From assembly GCA_041662605.1 (NCBI GenBank), contig JBAZSD010000025.1, forward strand, positions 1-63,596: a stretch of 63,596 nt of DNA, read 5' to 3'. A model generated the notes under the pieces. That model ran no database searches. It was given only the letters and a program-made list of their open reading frames with translations, and was not told the DNA's origin. The number at the start of each line of letters is the position of its first letter. Positions within the stretch are counted from its first letter, which is position 1. Position numbers and translations under genes: made by a program. This document shows positions 51,791 to 59,335 of the stretch, in pieces. This DNA is from Desulfomonilaceae bacterium (GTDB taxonomy: Bacteria; Desulfobacterota; Desulfomonilia; Desulfomonilales; Desulfomonilaceae).

Positions 51791-53374
51791 ATGTTGTCTT
51801 ATCGAGTCCACCGTTATTTTTTTAGGAAACTGGTGGATCTCGTGACGGAGCATAAAGACACCAACAACGCCGCTGTTCATGATAAAGATAACTTGAAGTA
51901 TTTTGAAAAATATTTCGAAGATGTTAAGGCTGGGACCATAGTTGTTGAGTACCCCTATATTGATCGCGGTTTTATCGAGGATTATGCTGGATATTATTCA
52001 CGTTGTTTCCACCAATACGAACGGTTCTGCACTCGGCTGCATTTTTTTGATGACACAATATCTACGCGGCAAATCGGCCATTTCTTAAAGTCCCTCCTAA
52101 AGATACCTCCTACCGCGGAAGATTCGATGGTGCAAGCGCTCAACAATGCATATTTGGGTTTCTTTGTGGTCAAGCCTCTTCCCAACACTGTGATAGGTCG
52201 AACATGTCTGAGAACCTATCCTGAGGAAGATCGACGAAATTACCCAACGATACGCGATTATACCGCAAACTTGTTCGGCCTAGAGTTGAAGGTCCAAACC
52301 TTGGCTTTCCAGGAACAAGACCTTACGATCTCCAGATGTGCAACAAGTGCGTTGTGGTCCTTGTTGCAAGCATCTTCTGTACTCTTTCAGCACCAAGAGC
52401 TTTCTCCCGTTCAAATAACAACTGCCGCAGCTGTTCGATTCCCTACGGAGACGCGCTATTTGCCTAGTGACGGACTGAGTGGTGTTCAAATCGCCGACGT
52501 AATCCGTACCGCTGGTTTAGAGCCTACAGCTATAGACGCCAAAGACGATTATGTACTCAAGAGCACCGTCTTCTCCTACCTGATGGCTGGCATCCCTATA
52601 ATAATGTGTCTCGCCGTAGGTGAGACACCGGAAGAGACGGAGCGAGAACTGCATGCAGTAACGGTCACAGGGTTCAGTCTCGGAGGACAGTTGACTACCT
52701 GCCAGTGCCAATCCGACTGCCAATTCCTCCTAAGAGCATCCAGGATAGATGAATTATATGCTCATGACGACCAGGTTGGTCCTTTTGCAAAAATGGTTTT
52801 TGAATCATTTTCCGCAGACGATGATCCGGACGCCCAGCATAAACTGCCTCAACTAATAACCCCTGTTGGAAAAGGTAAATCAAGAACTTCCTGTCCCTTG
52901 CTTTTGATCATGCCTCTATACCACAAGATCCGAATTCCCTTTAAAGACGTCTTTCAGGCTACACATGAGTTCGATCATTACTACAGGTTCTATGCACCTG
53001 AGAACTTTCCGAAAGATCTCGAATGGCAAATAGCGCTCATAGAAATTAATAGACTAAAAGAGTCCATATTCTGGAATGATGATAAATGCGTAGCGCCAAT
53101 AAATCGATCAGCAATTCTCAAGAGTCGGCTCCCACGTTTCATGTGGCGGGCTACGGCCTGTTTTGAAGACCAGCCTTTCTTGGAATTGCTATTTGATGCT
53201 ACTGACATTGAACAGGGAAGGTTGTTCGTTGGTTCAATAGAGTACGACTCCTCACTTCCCAAAGTTCTGGCCAAAATGGCAGAAGAGCTTTTTAGAGAAA
53301 AGGGGGCAAACTTCAAAGAAGAACCAGCTGGAGCGGTTTTCTACTGGTACACAGGCGATAGGCGAAAGGGTTAG
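51791..53374 (+). CDS. Unknown 527-residue protein, candidate papain-like cysteine peptidase fold
   Basis: No family is recognised with certainty. A Cys (residue 183) in LTISRCATSALWSLL and a His (residue 288) in ERELHAVTVTGFSL have the order and surroundings of C39/papain-like peptidases: Gln/Ser-rich entry, Cys at a helix start, then His-Ala-Val on a strand. The stretch between includes VQIADVIRTAGLEPTAI, like C39-type peptidases. The N-terminal 150 residues are probably a separate domain. No signal peptide is seen. The operon with a small basic protein and the position in a defence-rich area suggest a conflict role, which is inference only. Confidence 0.6.
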   Translation: MLSYRVHRYFFRKLVDLVTEHKDTNNAAVHDKDNLKYFEKYFEDVKAGTIVVEYPYIDRGFIEDYAGYYSRCFHQYERFCTRLHFFDDTISTRQIGHFLKSLLKIPPTAEDSMVQALNNAYLGFFVVKPLPNTVIGRTCLRTYPEEDRRNYPTIRDYTANLFGLELKVQTLAFQEQDLTISRCATSALWSLLQASSVLFQHQELSPVQITTAAAVRFPTETRYLPSDGLSGVQIADVIRTAGLEPTAIDAKDDYVLKSTVFSYLMAGIPIIMCLAVGETPEETERELHAVTVTGFSLGGQLTTCQCQSDCQFLLRASRIDELYAHDDQVGPFAKMVFESFSADDDPDAQHKLPQLITPVGKGKSRTSCPLLLIMPLYHKIRIPFKDVFQATHEFDHYYRFYAPENFPKDLEWQIALIEINRLKESIFWNDDKCVAPINRSAILKSRLPRFMWRATACFEDQPFLELLFDATDIEQGRLFVGSIEYDSSLPKVLAKMAEELFREKGANFKEEPAGAVFYWYTGDRRKG

Positions 53375-53377
53375 TAT

Positions 53378-53692
53378 TCAATCAATAGGATCACTGGTTG
53401 AGCGCATTTTTTGCAGTTTAGCGCTTGTACCTTTCTGCAATATCTCTCGCCAGATTAGAGGCGATGACGCCCCAATTTGGAATGCCGCCAAGACAGGAAG
53501 TGACCTTTCTGTTCCGTCGTATCCAGAACAAATTGCAAAGGCGACCACCACATAGACCATAGATTTTACTAAGAAGGTCAACAATGGGACCCGCTCCGCT
53601 GGAATCAGTTTGTACCATTCGGAGAAGTCCCACAATACGTATGTGATTCCGCCCAGAAGACCAAAGCAAACTGATGGCGTGAAAAGATGCAT
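53378..53692 (-). CDS. Small membrane protein, unknown
   Basis: A protein of 104 residues with two or three hydrophobic helices (VCFGLLGGITYVLWDF, PLLTFLVKSMVYVVVAFAIC and a shorter third, LPVLAAFQIGASSPLIW). Its ATG is 10 bases after the stop of the winged-helix gene, so both are one operon. It ends a few bases from the 527-residue gene on the other strand. No family is recognised. Confidence 0.6.
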   Translation of the reverse strand: MHLFTPSVCFGLLGGITYVLWDFSEWYKLIPAERVPLLTFLVKSMVYVVVAFAICSGYDGTERSLPVLAAFQIGASSPLIWREILQKGTSAKLQKMRSTSDPID

Positions 53693-53701
53693 ATTCCAAT
53701 C

Positions 53702-53971
53702 CTACCCCAACCGATTGGTGAAGAAACTCCGAAATCGTTCGACGAAGGAAGCTTTTTTTTCATAATTAGCTCTCGTGGTAAAGAGTTCTTCTTGATTCGG
53801 ACCCGGAAAAGAAGACCTGATTACTTCGTCTACGTCATTCTCTATCACACTTTCTACGATTTCAGGTTCTATTCCTGTCTCCTTGGCCACACCTTGCACC
53901 GTACGCCATTTGTATTTCGGGTTACCTAATGCACCAATTACTTTGTTTCTTGTGGCTTCGTCGACAACCAT
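53702..53971 (-). CDS. Small winged-helix-like protein
   Basis: An 89-residue protein: DEATRNKVIGALGNPKYKWR, TVQGVAKETGIEPEIVESVI and then a short hydrophilic tail. The WRTVQGVAKETGI segment looks like a winged HTH, and I recall similar small domains next to putative conflict-system effectors. The link is from memory and not tested. It is the first gene of a two-gene leftward operon with the small membrane protein. Confidence 0.6.
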   Translation of the reverse strand: MVVDEATRNKVIGALGNPKYKWRTVQGVAKETGIEPEIVESVIENDVDEVIRSSFPGPNQEELFTTRANYEKKASFVERFRSFFTNRLG

Positions 53972-53994
53972 TCGCTTCTCCGTGCCTAGTCACT

Positions 53995-54237
53995 ATTTCA
54001 TGTGGGTTACGATACAAAGTTTATGAGAGCCTTGCAACCTTAAAGCGTACCTTGTTTCCATACAACAATATCGCCTTTGTTGCACCTTTGCCATAGTGTA
54101 TATTCGTGTGTTACCACCAACAAACGCTATTCCAAATTTCATGTCATCGTGTTGAGCGGACATTACCCCAAAAGCGAGATATGCCTTGCGATCAAACCCT
54201 AGTTGCAGGGTTTCATTCCGAAGCCGTGCAAAATGAG
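53995..54237 (-). other. Unassigned stretch after the cysteine desulfurase gene
   Basis: Directly after the desulfurase stop, one - strand frame stays open for about 80 codons (LRNETLQLGFDRKAYLAFGV, then MKFGIAFVGGNTRIYT). It has no start near its beginning. A second frame ends ATKAILLYGNKVRFKVARLS. It may be the frameshifted remnant of one more operon gene. No family is recognised. Confidence 0.3.
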
Positions 54238-55380
54238 TCAGCTTGTTGAGGTGGCGATCTTTTCGTAAGCATCACACACAGCCGCAACTACCTTGCCGAC
54301 TTCGTCTACACAGTTGTATGTACCGTAAGATATGCGAATCGCCGACTTTGCTTGCTGTTCGGTTAGGCCCAAAGCAAGAAGCACGTGCGACGGCTCGTCT
54401 TTACCCGAAGTGCAAGCTGAACTCGTGGACAAGCATACACCTTTCAGGTCAAGCAGGTACATAAGGGATTCACCCGAAACGCCGTCAAAACAAAGATTTA
54501 CTGTGCCGGGCAGACGGTTCTCACTGTCCCCATTAACTCTCACACGGGGTATCTTATCTTTTATGCCATTCACGGTATCTCTGACCATTGCCTTTAGTCG
54601 ATTTGCCGTATCAACCATTTCGCGGACACTTTCCTCAATGGCGTAGCCCGCCGCAACGATTCCGGCGATATTCTCGGTTCCGGCGCGAAGACCATGTTCT
54701 TGTTTGCCACCGAACACCAATGGCAATAATTCAAAGACAGACCGCTTGTATAAAATTCCCGTGCCTTTCGCCCCGTTGAACTTGTGTGCGGAGGCTACCA
54801 AGAAGTCAACTTGCAGGTCGTTTACGTCGACAGGGATATGCCCCACGGCTTGTACGGCATCGACATGGAACAAGATGTCTCTGTCTTTCAATAATCGACC
54901 TATCTCCGCAATAGGCTGAATCGAGCCGATTTCGTTGTTGGCAAGCATAATTGACACCAGTCTGGTGTAGGGCTTGATTGCCGCCTTAACATTCCCTGTC
55001 GAAACTTGCCCCAATGCATCAACAGGCAAATATGTTACCTCAACGCCCCTCTGTTCAAGTGAATGACAAGCATTCAGGACGGAATGGTGTTCGATTGAAG
55101 AGGTAATAATGTGAAACGGCTCATTGCGGTAAGTATCAGCGACACATTTAATCACCCAACTGTTCGCTTCCGAGCCACCGGAGGTGAAGGTGATTTCTGA
55201 CGGTTCAGCGCCAATGGCAACAGCGACTTGTTTCCGAGCAAGTTCAACGGCGCGTTTTGCTTTTGCCCCAAGCGAATGCTGGCTGGAGGCGTTGCCGTAT
55301 TGCTCGCGCAGAAACGGTAGCATCTTTTCAAAGACGCTGTCGGATATTTTCGTTGTCGCCGCGTTGTCAACGTAAATCAC
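54238..55380 (-). CDS. Cysteine desulfurase (IscS/NifS/DndA-like) in the BREX-like operon
   Basis: A PLP enzyme that takes sulfur from L-cysteine and holds it as a persulfide. DNAATTKISDSVFEKM opens the protein. The PLP-Lys lies in VASAHKFNGAKGTGIL, the His in SSIEHHSVLNAC, and the catalytic loop Cys in LSTSSACTSGKDEPSHVL. At 380 residues it is of normal size and all key residues are present. The frame starts with GTG 55380 after GAAGG. It is 12 bases downstream of the small Cys-rich gene and clearly in the operon. Sulfur supply for a DNA modification, as DndA/IscS does for phosphorothioation, is the most attractive role, but general Fe-S repair is possible. Confidence 0.9.
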   Translation of the reverse strand: MIYVDNAATTKISDSVFEKMLPFLREQYGNASSQHSLGAKAKRAVELARKQVAVAIGAEPSEITFTSGGSEANSWVIKCVADTYRNEPFHIITSSIEHHSVLNACHSLEQRGVEVTYLPVDALGQVSTGNVKAAIKPYTRLVSIMLANNEIGSIQPIAEIGRLLKDRDILFHVDAVQAVGHIPVDVNDLQVDFLVASAHKFNGAKGTGILYKRSVFELLPLVFGGKQEHGLRAGTENIAGIVAAGYAIEESVREMVDTANRLKAMVRDTVNGIKDKIPRVRVNGDSENRLPGTVNLCFDGVSGESLMYLLDLKGVCLSTSSACTSGKDEPSHVLLALGLTEQQAKSAIRISYGTYNCVDEVGKVVAAVCDAYEKIATSTS

Positions 55381-55392
55381 GGTCTCGCCTTC

Positions 55393-55590
55393 TCAAAATA
55401 ATGTGCAGCCTTGCTCTTTGAACTCCTCGATCTTAGCGAGTAGGAACTCAGTATCGATTTCCAAATAATCGGCAAGACAATTAAGGCAATAGAACCGCAT
55501 TGAATCCTTGTTGAGCAGTTTCTTGGTCAGCCCGATTTCGTTTTTGCTTAGGGCTTTTTTTTCGCAGATATAGCAGCATTTTGTCTCCAC
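55393..55590 (-). CDS. Small zinc-ribbon-like Cys-rich protein
   Basis: A 65-residue protein from GTG 55590 (start ETKCCYICEKKALSKNEIG), which lies 4 bases after the brxL stop. Two pairs of Cys, CYIC and CLNC, about 30 residues apart form a likely zinc or Fe-S site, with helices after it (LADYLEIDTEFLLAKIEEFK). The longer frame from 55665 would overlap brxL by 70 bases. It sits between brxL and the desulfurase and may be a sulfur or zinc-binding adaptor; no function is known to me. Confidence 0.7.
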   Translation of the reverse strand: METKCCYICEKKALSKNEIGLTKKLLNKDSMRFYCLNCLADYLEIDTEFLLAKIEEFKEQGCTLF

Positions 55591-55594
55591 GCAA

Positions 55595-57082
55595 TCACCC
55601 CGCTTCTTCGGGGTCAGGTCTGACGCTGAACGTAGGGATGTCTCTCCCGCGATACTCCACATCAAGCACTCCCAACTGGTACTTGATGGTATCCCTCATC
55701 TTTCGCGCCCTGTCGAGGCAATAACGCTTGAATTCTCGGGCGGTAATATCATTTGCGCTTCGAACCTGCGGGAACAGCAGTTTTAGGTAAGCCGTGGCAA
55801 TACGTTTGACCGCCTCGGTGTCACGGGTATCTGCCGCTTCTGGGACTTCGATGAGTTCATCCACAATGGCACGGTAACTCATATCATCACGCAGTTCGTG
55901 CATAATCGAACAGAAGTATTCCGAGTTTAACGCCCAACCCGCAATCTTGAGGTCGTCGTTCATTCTGGGAATATTCCAACCTTTGATGAAGCCGTGGAAA
56001 CGCTCAATCAAAGCCGATTCGTGGAACACAGAAGGTAGTTCCTCAAACATATTACCAAAGCCATCCTCGTCCATCGTTTCTTTCTTGATGTTGCCACAGA
56101 GAATAACGCCCGCTTCTGCGATTCCCTCGTAGTTGCCGACGGTGAAGATTCCCGATTCCAAGTAGCCCTTCAAAGCGGCGCGCATTTCGTCCACATCGGT
56201 AAATGAAATGGTCTGCACTTCGTCAAAGGTGATGAAGTCGTTTCCGGAAACCAAACCCTCGACGCGTTTATTCTGGTCGTAAAACATTTTTGCACGGCTC
56301 ATAACGCCGCCACTCGAAAGCCATCCAAAGCGGCTGACGCGGCCGAACAGATATGACTTGCCGGTTCCTTTCGGGGCAAGTTCTATAAGATTCAGCCGTT
56401 TTTCAACGAACGGAAGGAGACGGGTGAGCATCGTGAGTTTCTTTTCCTCATCACCAAGGTAGCCACTCGCGTTGTAGTCAACCGCACCGAGCAGGACATC
56501 GAGCCACTCATTCGTAGTGAACTCACGACGTGCCTCTTTGTAGTAGTCAATATCGATAGTGTAAGGGCAGAAAGTCTTAAAGGCCGTCAGCTTGATTTTT
56601 CCACGGCCCGCACTCTTTCCCTTGTTTTTGGAAAACTCAATAGCGTAGTTGTCAGCCTCACGGTAGCCGATCTCAACCATTCCCCAAGTTTCACGGCCTC
56701 GAATCAAGTCCTCCTTGCAGTCTTGCCACACGAAATCCTCAATAATTGTGTCCTTGCTCGTCAAACCAAAGTCAGGCAAAGCAAACGATACCTCACCCGT
56801 CTTGATGTCGATATCAACCGACACCTTGGCGAGGAACTTCACTCGCTCGTGTTCGATTACCACCTGATTCTTTATTGCTGTCCAGTCGTCCTTCCGCGGC
56901 AAGTAAGTTCTTACAAAACGAACTAACTCGTCGGAATCGAAGTAACCGTCCATGTCCTCGAACTTCTTTAAGAGCCAGTCACGCATAAAGGAAGGCAGGC
57001 TCAAAGCGGAGAAGAAGTTGCTCTTCTTTAGGTCTTTGTACACAACCATCTCGTCAAAGCAATTCTTGAGTTTCTCAATCAT
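55595..57082 (-). CDS. brxL: BrxL-like AAA+ ATPase of the BREX system
   Basis: A 495-residue ATPase with Walker A LAPKGTGKSYLFGRVSRFGW at about residue 240 and Walker B-like NDFITFDEVQTI. ALKGYLESGIFTVGNYEGIA, ILCGNIKKE and then ESALIERFHGFIKGWNIP follow, the typical BrxL block. BrxL proteins of type I BREX are about 680 residues with a Lon-protease-like C-terminus. This one is of the shorter class and I see no Lon catalytic dyad. AGAGGT precedes ATG 57082. It is 11 bases downstream of pglZ. Confidence 0.88.
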   Translation of the reverse strand: MIEKLKNCFDEMVVYKDLKKSNFFSALSLPSFMRDWLLKKFEDMDGYFDSDELVRFVRTYLPRKDDWTAIKNQVVIEHERVKFLAKVSVDIDIKTGEVSFALPDFGLTSKDTIIEDFVWQDCKEDLIRGRETWGMVEIGYREADNYAIEFSKNKGKSAGRGKIKLTAFKTFCPYTIDIDYYKEARREFTTNEWLDVLLGAVDYNASGYLGDEEKKLTMLTRLLPFVEKRLNLIELAPKGTGKSYLFGRVSRFGWLSSGGVMSRAKMFYDQNKRVEGLVSGNDFITFDEVQTISFTDVDEMRAALKGYLESGIFTVGNYEGIAEAGVILCGNIKKETMDEDGFGNMFEELPSVFHESALIERFHGFIKGWNIPRMNDDLKIAGWALNSEYFCSIMHELRDDMSYRAIVDELIEVPEAADTRDTEAVKRIATAYLKLLFPQVRSANDITAREFKRYCLDRARKMRDTIKYQLGVLDVEYRGRDIPTFSVRPDPEEAG

Positions 57083-57093
57083 CAGTAGGACCT

Positions 57094-59334
57094 CTAAAAC
57101 AAGTCATCAAAAGCGTCATTGACTTTGCCGCTCCTGCCTTGCGCCTTAATTGTAATCTTGTCAATGAGGTCGTCACCCGCGTAAACGTCCGCTGGATATT
57201 CGCCTGCCCGTTTTGTGTCGGGCAATTTCACTGAGTAATGGTTCGCGTCTATCTGCGAGGCCGAGTAGCGCTTCGCGTTTAGTACAACAGAAACATTCTT
57301 TACAGGTGAGTTGACGAACAGCTCAATCTCCGTGCCGGTTCGGAAGTCTACGGTCACGGTTTCGTCGACCAGCTTAACCGTTATGCTTCTGTCTTTCAGA
57401 GACAGTTCAATAACGGGAATGAGGACTTCTTCCAACGATGCCCCACCGTGAACCTCGACATTCGCTGCTCGGCTGCCTTTGAAGCGCCCGTAATCGGCAA
57501 GTACGAGGTATCCATTCTCTTCTGCGGCGAACGGGAGGTCATAGGGTTGAAACAGCTTACAGCAACGCCCCGAATGCTCGCCTGTAGTATCGGTGTCGTA
57601 TTTTTCCTCTTTGCGGCGCAGGACAGCAAGCCGAGATGAGCCGTGGTCGCTTACAATTAGGAAAAGTTTATAATGCCTTTGCGCAAGGTTCGTAGCCGCC
57701 TCGTCTATCATTGCAGTGATGATGTCCAGTTCTTTCGCAAGGTGGATGGGCAACGCATTATTAGTGAAATTGTAACCGCCCTTGTCACTGTGTTTGGTAT
57801 TATCAAGTTCATCGTTCTTATATTTGCGACCTTGCCATGCATCAAAGAAACCTCGGTTGATGGCCGTTATAGTGGGCAGTGCCGCACGGGCGATGTTGAC
57901 TCGAACCGACAAACCATATTTTTGCGCTAAGATTTCAATTAAACTCAAGTATTCAACGCCAAGGGCATCAAGCCAGTACAGGAAGGTATCGTTCTTATCC
58001 ACACCGTCCATAATTTCGTCTCGCGTGGGCAGTCGGTTGAACTTACGCGAAAGAGCAAGTTCATCAACTTTTTCCAAGAATTCAGGTTTAATGTTGTTAG
58101 CCAGCTTTTGCCGTTTATACGCCTCGAAATACTCCGTCAGCATCTCTGCGAGTTCAGGGCATTTAAAAAGATACTTCTTCAGGTAGGCCGCCAGCACGGG
58201 GTAGATACCATCAAGCTGCTGAACCATGTCGTTTTTCGAGAGCCAGGCAATAATTTCTTCACGTTCCGCTTTAGTTCCGTCCGTCAGCTTATAAATGCTT
58301 TCGGACACCACTTGCCGGCTATTCACTACAAAGTCTGCGATATCCGACTCAGGGAACTTCTCGACCAGAGTCTTGCGATCACGATAAAACGAGGGGAATC
58401 GCTTATCTAGGTGCGGGATATCTATTATCGCGTTCAGGACATTCCTGGCAAAGTCCTCAAAACTACTCGTCTTGTCCAGCACGAACCGAAGATATCCGTT
58501 CTGCAACGTGTCTGTTTTGCTCTTCAGGCAAATAAAATAGAGCCAGTTGTGGTAGTCGCTCCCAGCAATGCGAGCATAAAAATCCGACTCCAGGTTATTG
58601 CCAAGGCTGTGCTTTTCGAAAAGCCCGTCGAGCGATCCGTTGCTCTGGTTGAGCTCTGCCAGCAACCATGCCCAGCGATCATCGCTTCCGCAGGAACGCG
58701 CCAAGGCAAAGCCCCTGCTTAAGAACTTAACACCCTCGTAGGCGTTGCTGATTCGGAATACCGTAAATATCGCCTTATCGAGATTAACAGCCGTGTTCAC
58801 GACAACAACACCACACCGCCCATTTTCGAGTTCCGCAAGCGTTGCTTTGAAACCCGATAACGCTGACGATCCGATAGACGGGGGGACCAGGGTAAACGAT
58901 AAGTTGCACTCCGCCTTGTCGACGACGCTTAACCGACGGCTGTCAAAGCGCGGGTCGGTCTGCAATTCAGCAATCAGCGTTGCAAGCCCTCGCAGAAGCA
59001 ACACGACTTTTGCTCCGCCGACATTATGGTCTTTCAAACGTGACAGGGTGCCTGTTGCCTCATCGCTTCCGCGAAGCGCAAGAAACTCTCCAAGCCCAGT
59101 TACAACGAACTTTTTTCCGTTTGCGTTTCCGTCTCCGGCTTGGATGTAGGTGAGGAGTCCATCGATGTCTGGTATTCTGTCGTCGTTGTTACAAAAACGG
59201 CTCATTGGAACAAAATCAAACCCTAGTGACGACAACTCATCCTTTGCGGGTATATACTGCTCGTCACTGATGAACAAGAAATAAGGCGTATTGACGGAGG
59301 ATGTCAGGTATTTCTTTACCGAGTCAATTTGCAT
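57094..59334 (-). CDS. pglZ: PglZ-domain phosphatase-fold protein of the BREX system
   Basis: The signature protein of BREX systems. It is 746 residues from ATG 59334, two bases after the brxC stop; upstream ATGs at 59352 and 59367 are also possible. The alkaline-phosphatase-like core has a metal Asp in YWLDALGVEYLSLI, the second site in LIVSDHGSSRLAV and the final VHGGASLEEVLIPVIEL. An immunoglobulin-like tail follows (VKNVSVVLNAKRYSASQI). PglZ is needed for defence, but its substrate is not settled. Its place between brxC and brxL matches known BREX operons. Confidence 0.93.
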   Translation of the reverse strand: MQIDSVKKYLTSSVNTPYFLFISDEQYIPAKDELSSLGFDFVPMSRFCNNDDRIPDIDGLLTYIQAGDGNANGKKFVVTGLGEFLALRGSDEATGTLSRLKDHNVGGAKVVLLLRGLATLIAELQTDPRFDSRRLSVVDKAECNLSFTLVPPSIGSSALSGFKATLAELENGRCGVVVVNTAVNLDKAIFTVFRISNAYEGVKFLSRGFALARSCGSDDRWAWLLAELNQSNGSLDGLFEKHSLGNNLESDFYARIAGSDYHNWLYFICLKSKTDTLQNGYLRFVLDKTSSFEDFARNVLNAIIDIPHLDKRFPSFYRDRKTLVEKFPESDIADFVVNSRQVVSESIYKLTDGTKAEREEIIAWLSKNDMVQQLDGIYPVLAAYLKKYLFKCPELAEMLTEYFEAYKRQKLANNIKPEFLEKVDELALSRKFNRLPTRDEIMDGVDKNDTFLYWLDALGVEYLSLIEILAQKYGLSVRVNIARAALPTITAINRGFFDAWQGRKYKNDELDNTKHSDKGGYNFTNNALPIHLAKELDIITAMIDEAATNLAQRHYKLFLIVSDHGSSRLAVLRRKEEKYDTDTTGEHSGRCCKLFQPYDLPFAAEENGYLVLADYGRFKGSRAANVEVHGGASLEEVLIPVIELSLKDRSITVKLVDETVTVDFRTGTEIELFVNSPVKNVSVVLNAKRYSASQIDANHYSVKLPDTKRAGEYPADVYAGDDLIDKITIKAQGRSGKVNDAFDDLF

Positions 59335-59335
59335 T

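Noticed and set aside
53418..53699. A second frame overlapping the small membrane protein
   Set aside because: The other frame has clean membrane helices and correct spacing to the upstream stop.
55665..55665. Start of the Cys-rich gene at 55665
   Set aside because: It would overlap brxL by 70 bases; GTG 55590 lies just after the brxL stop with a GGGGTGA site.
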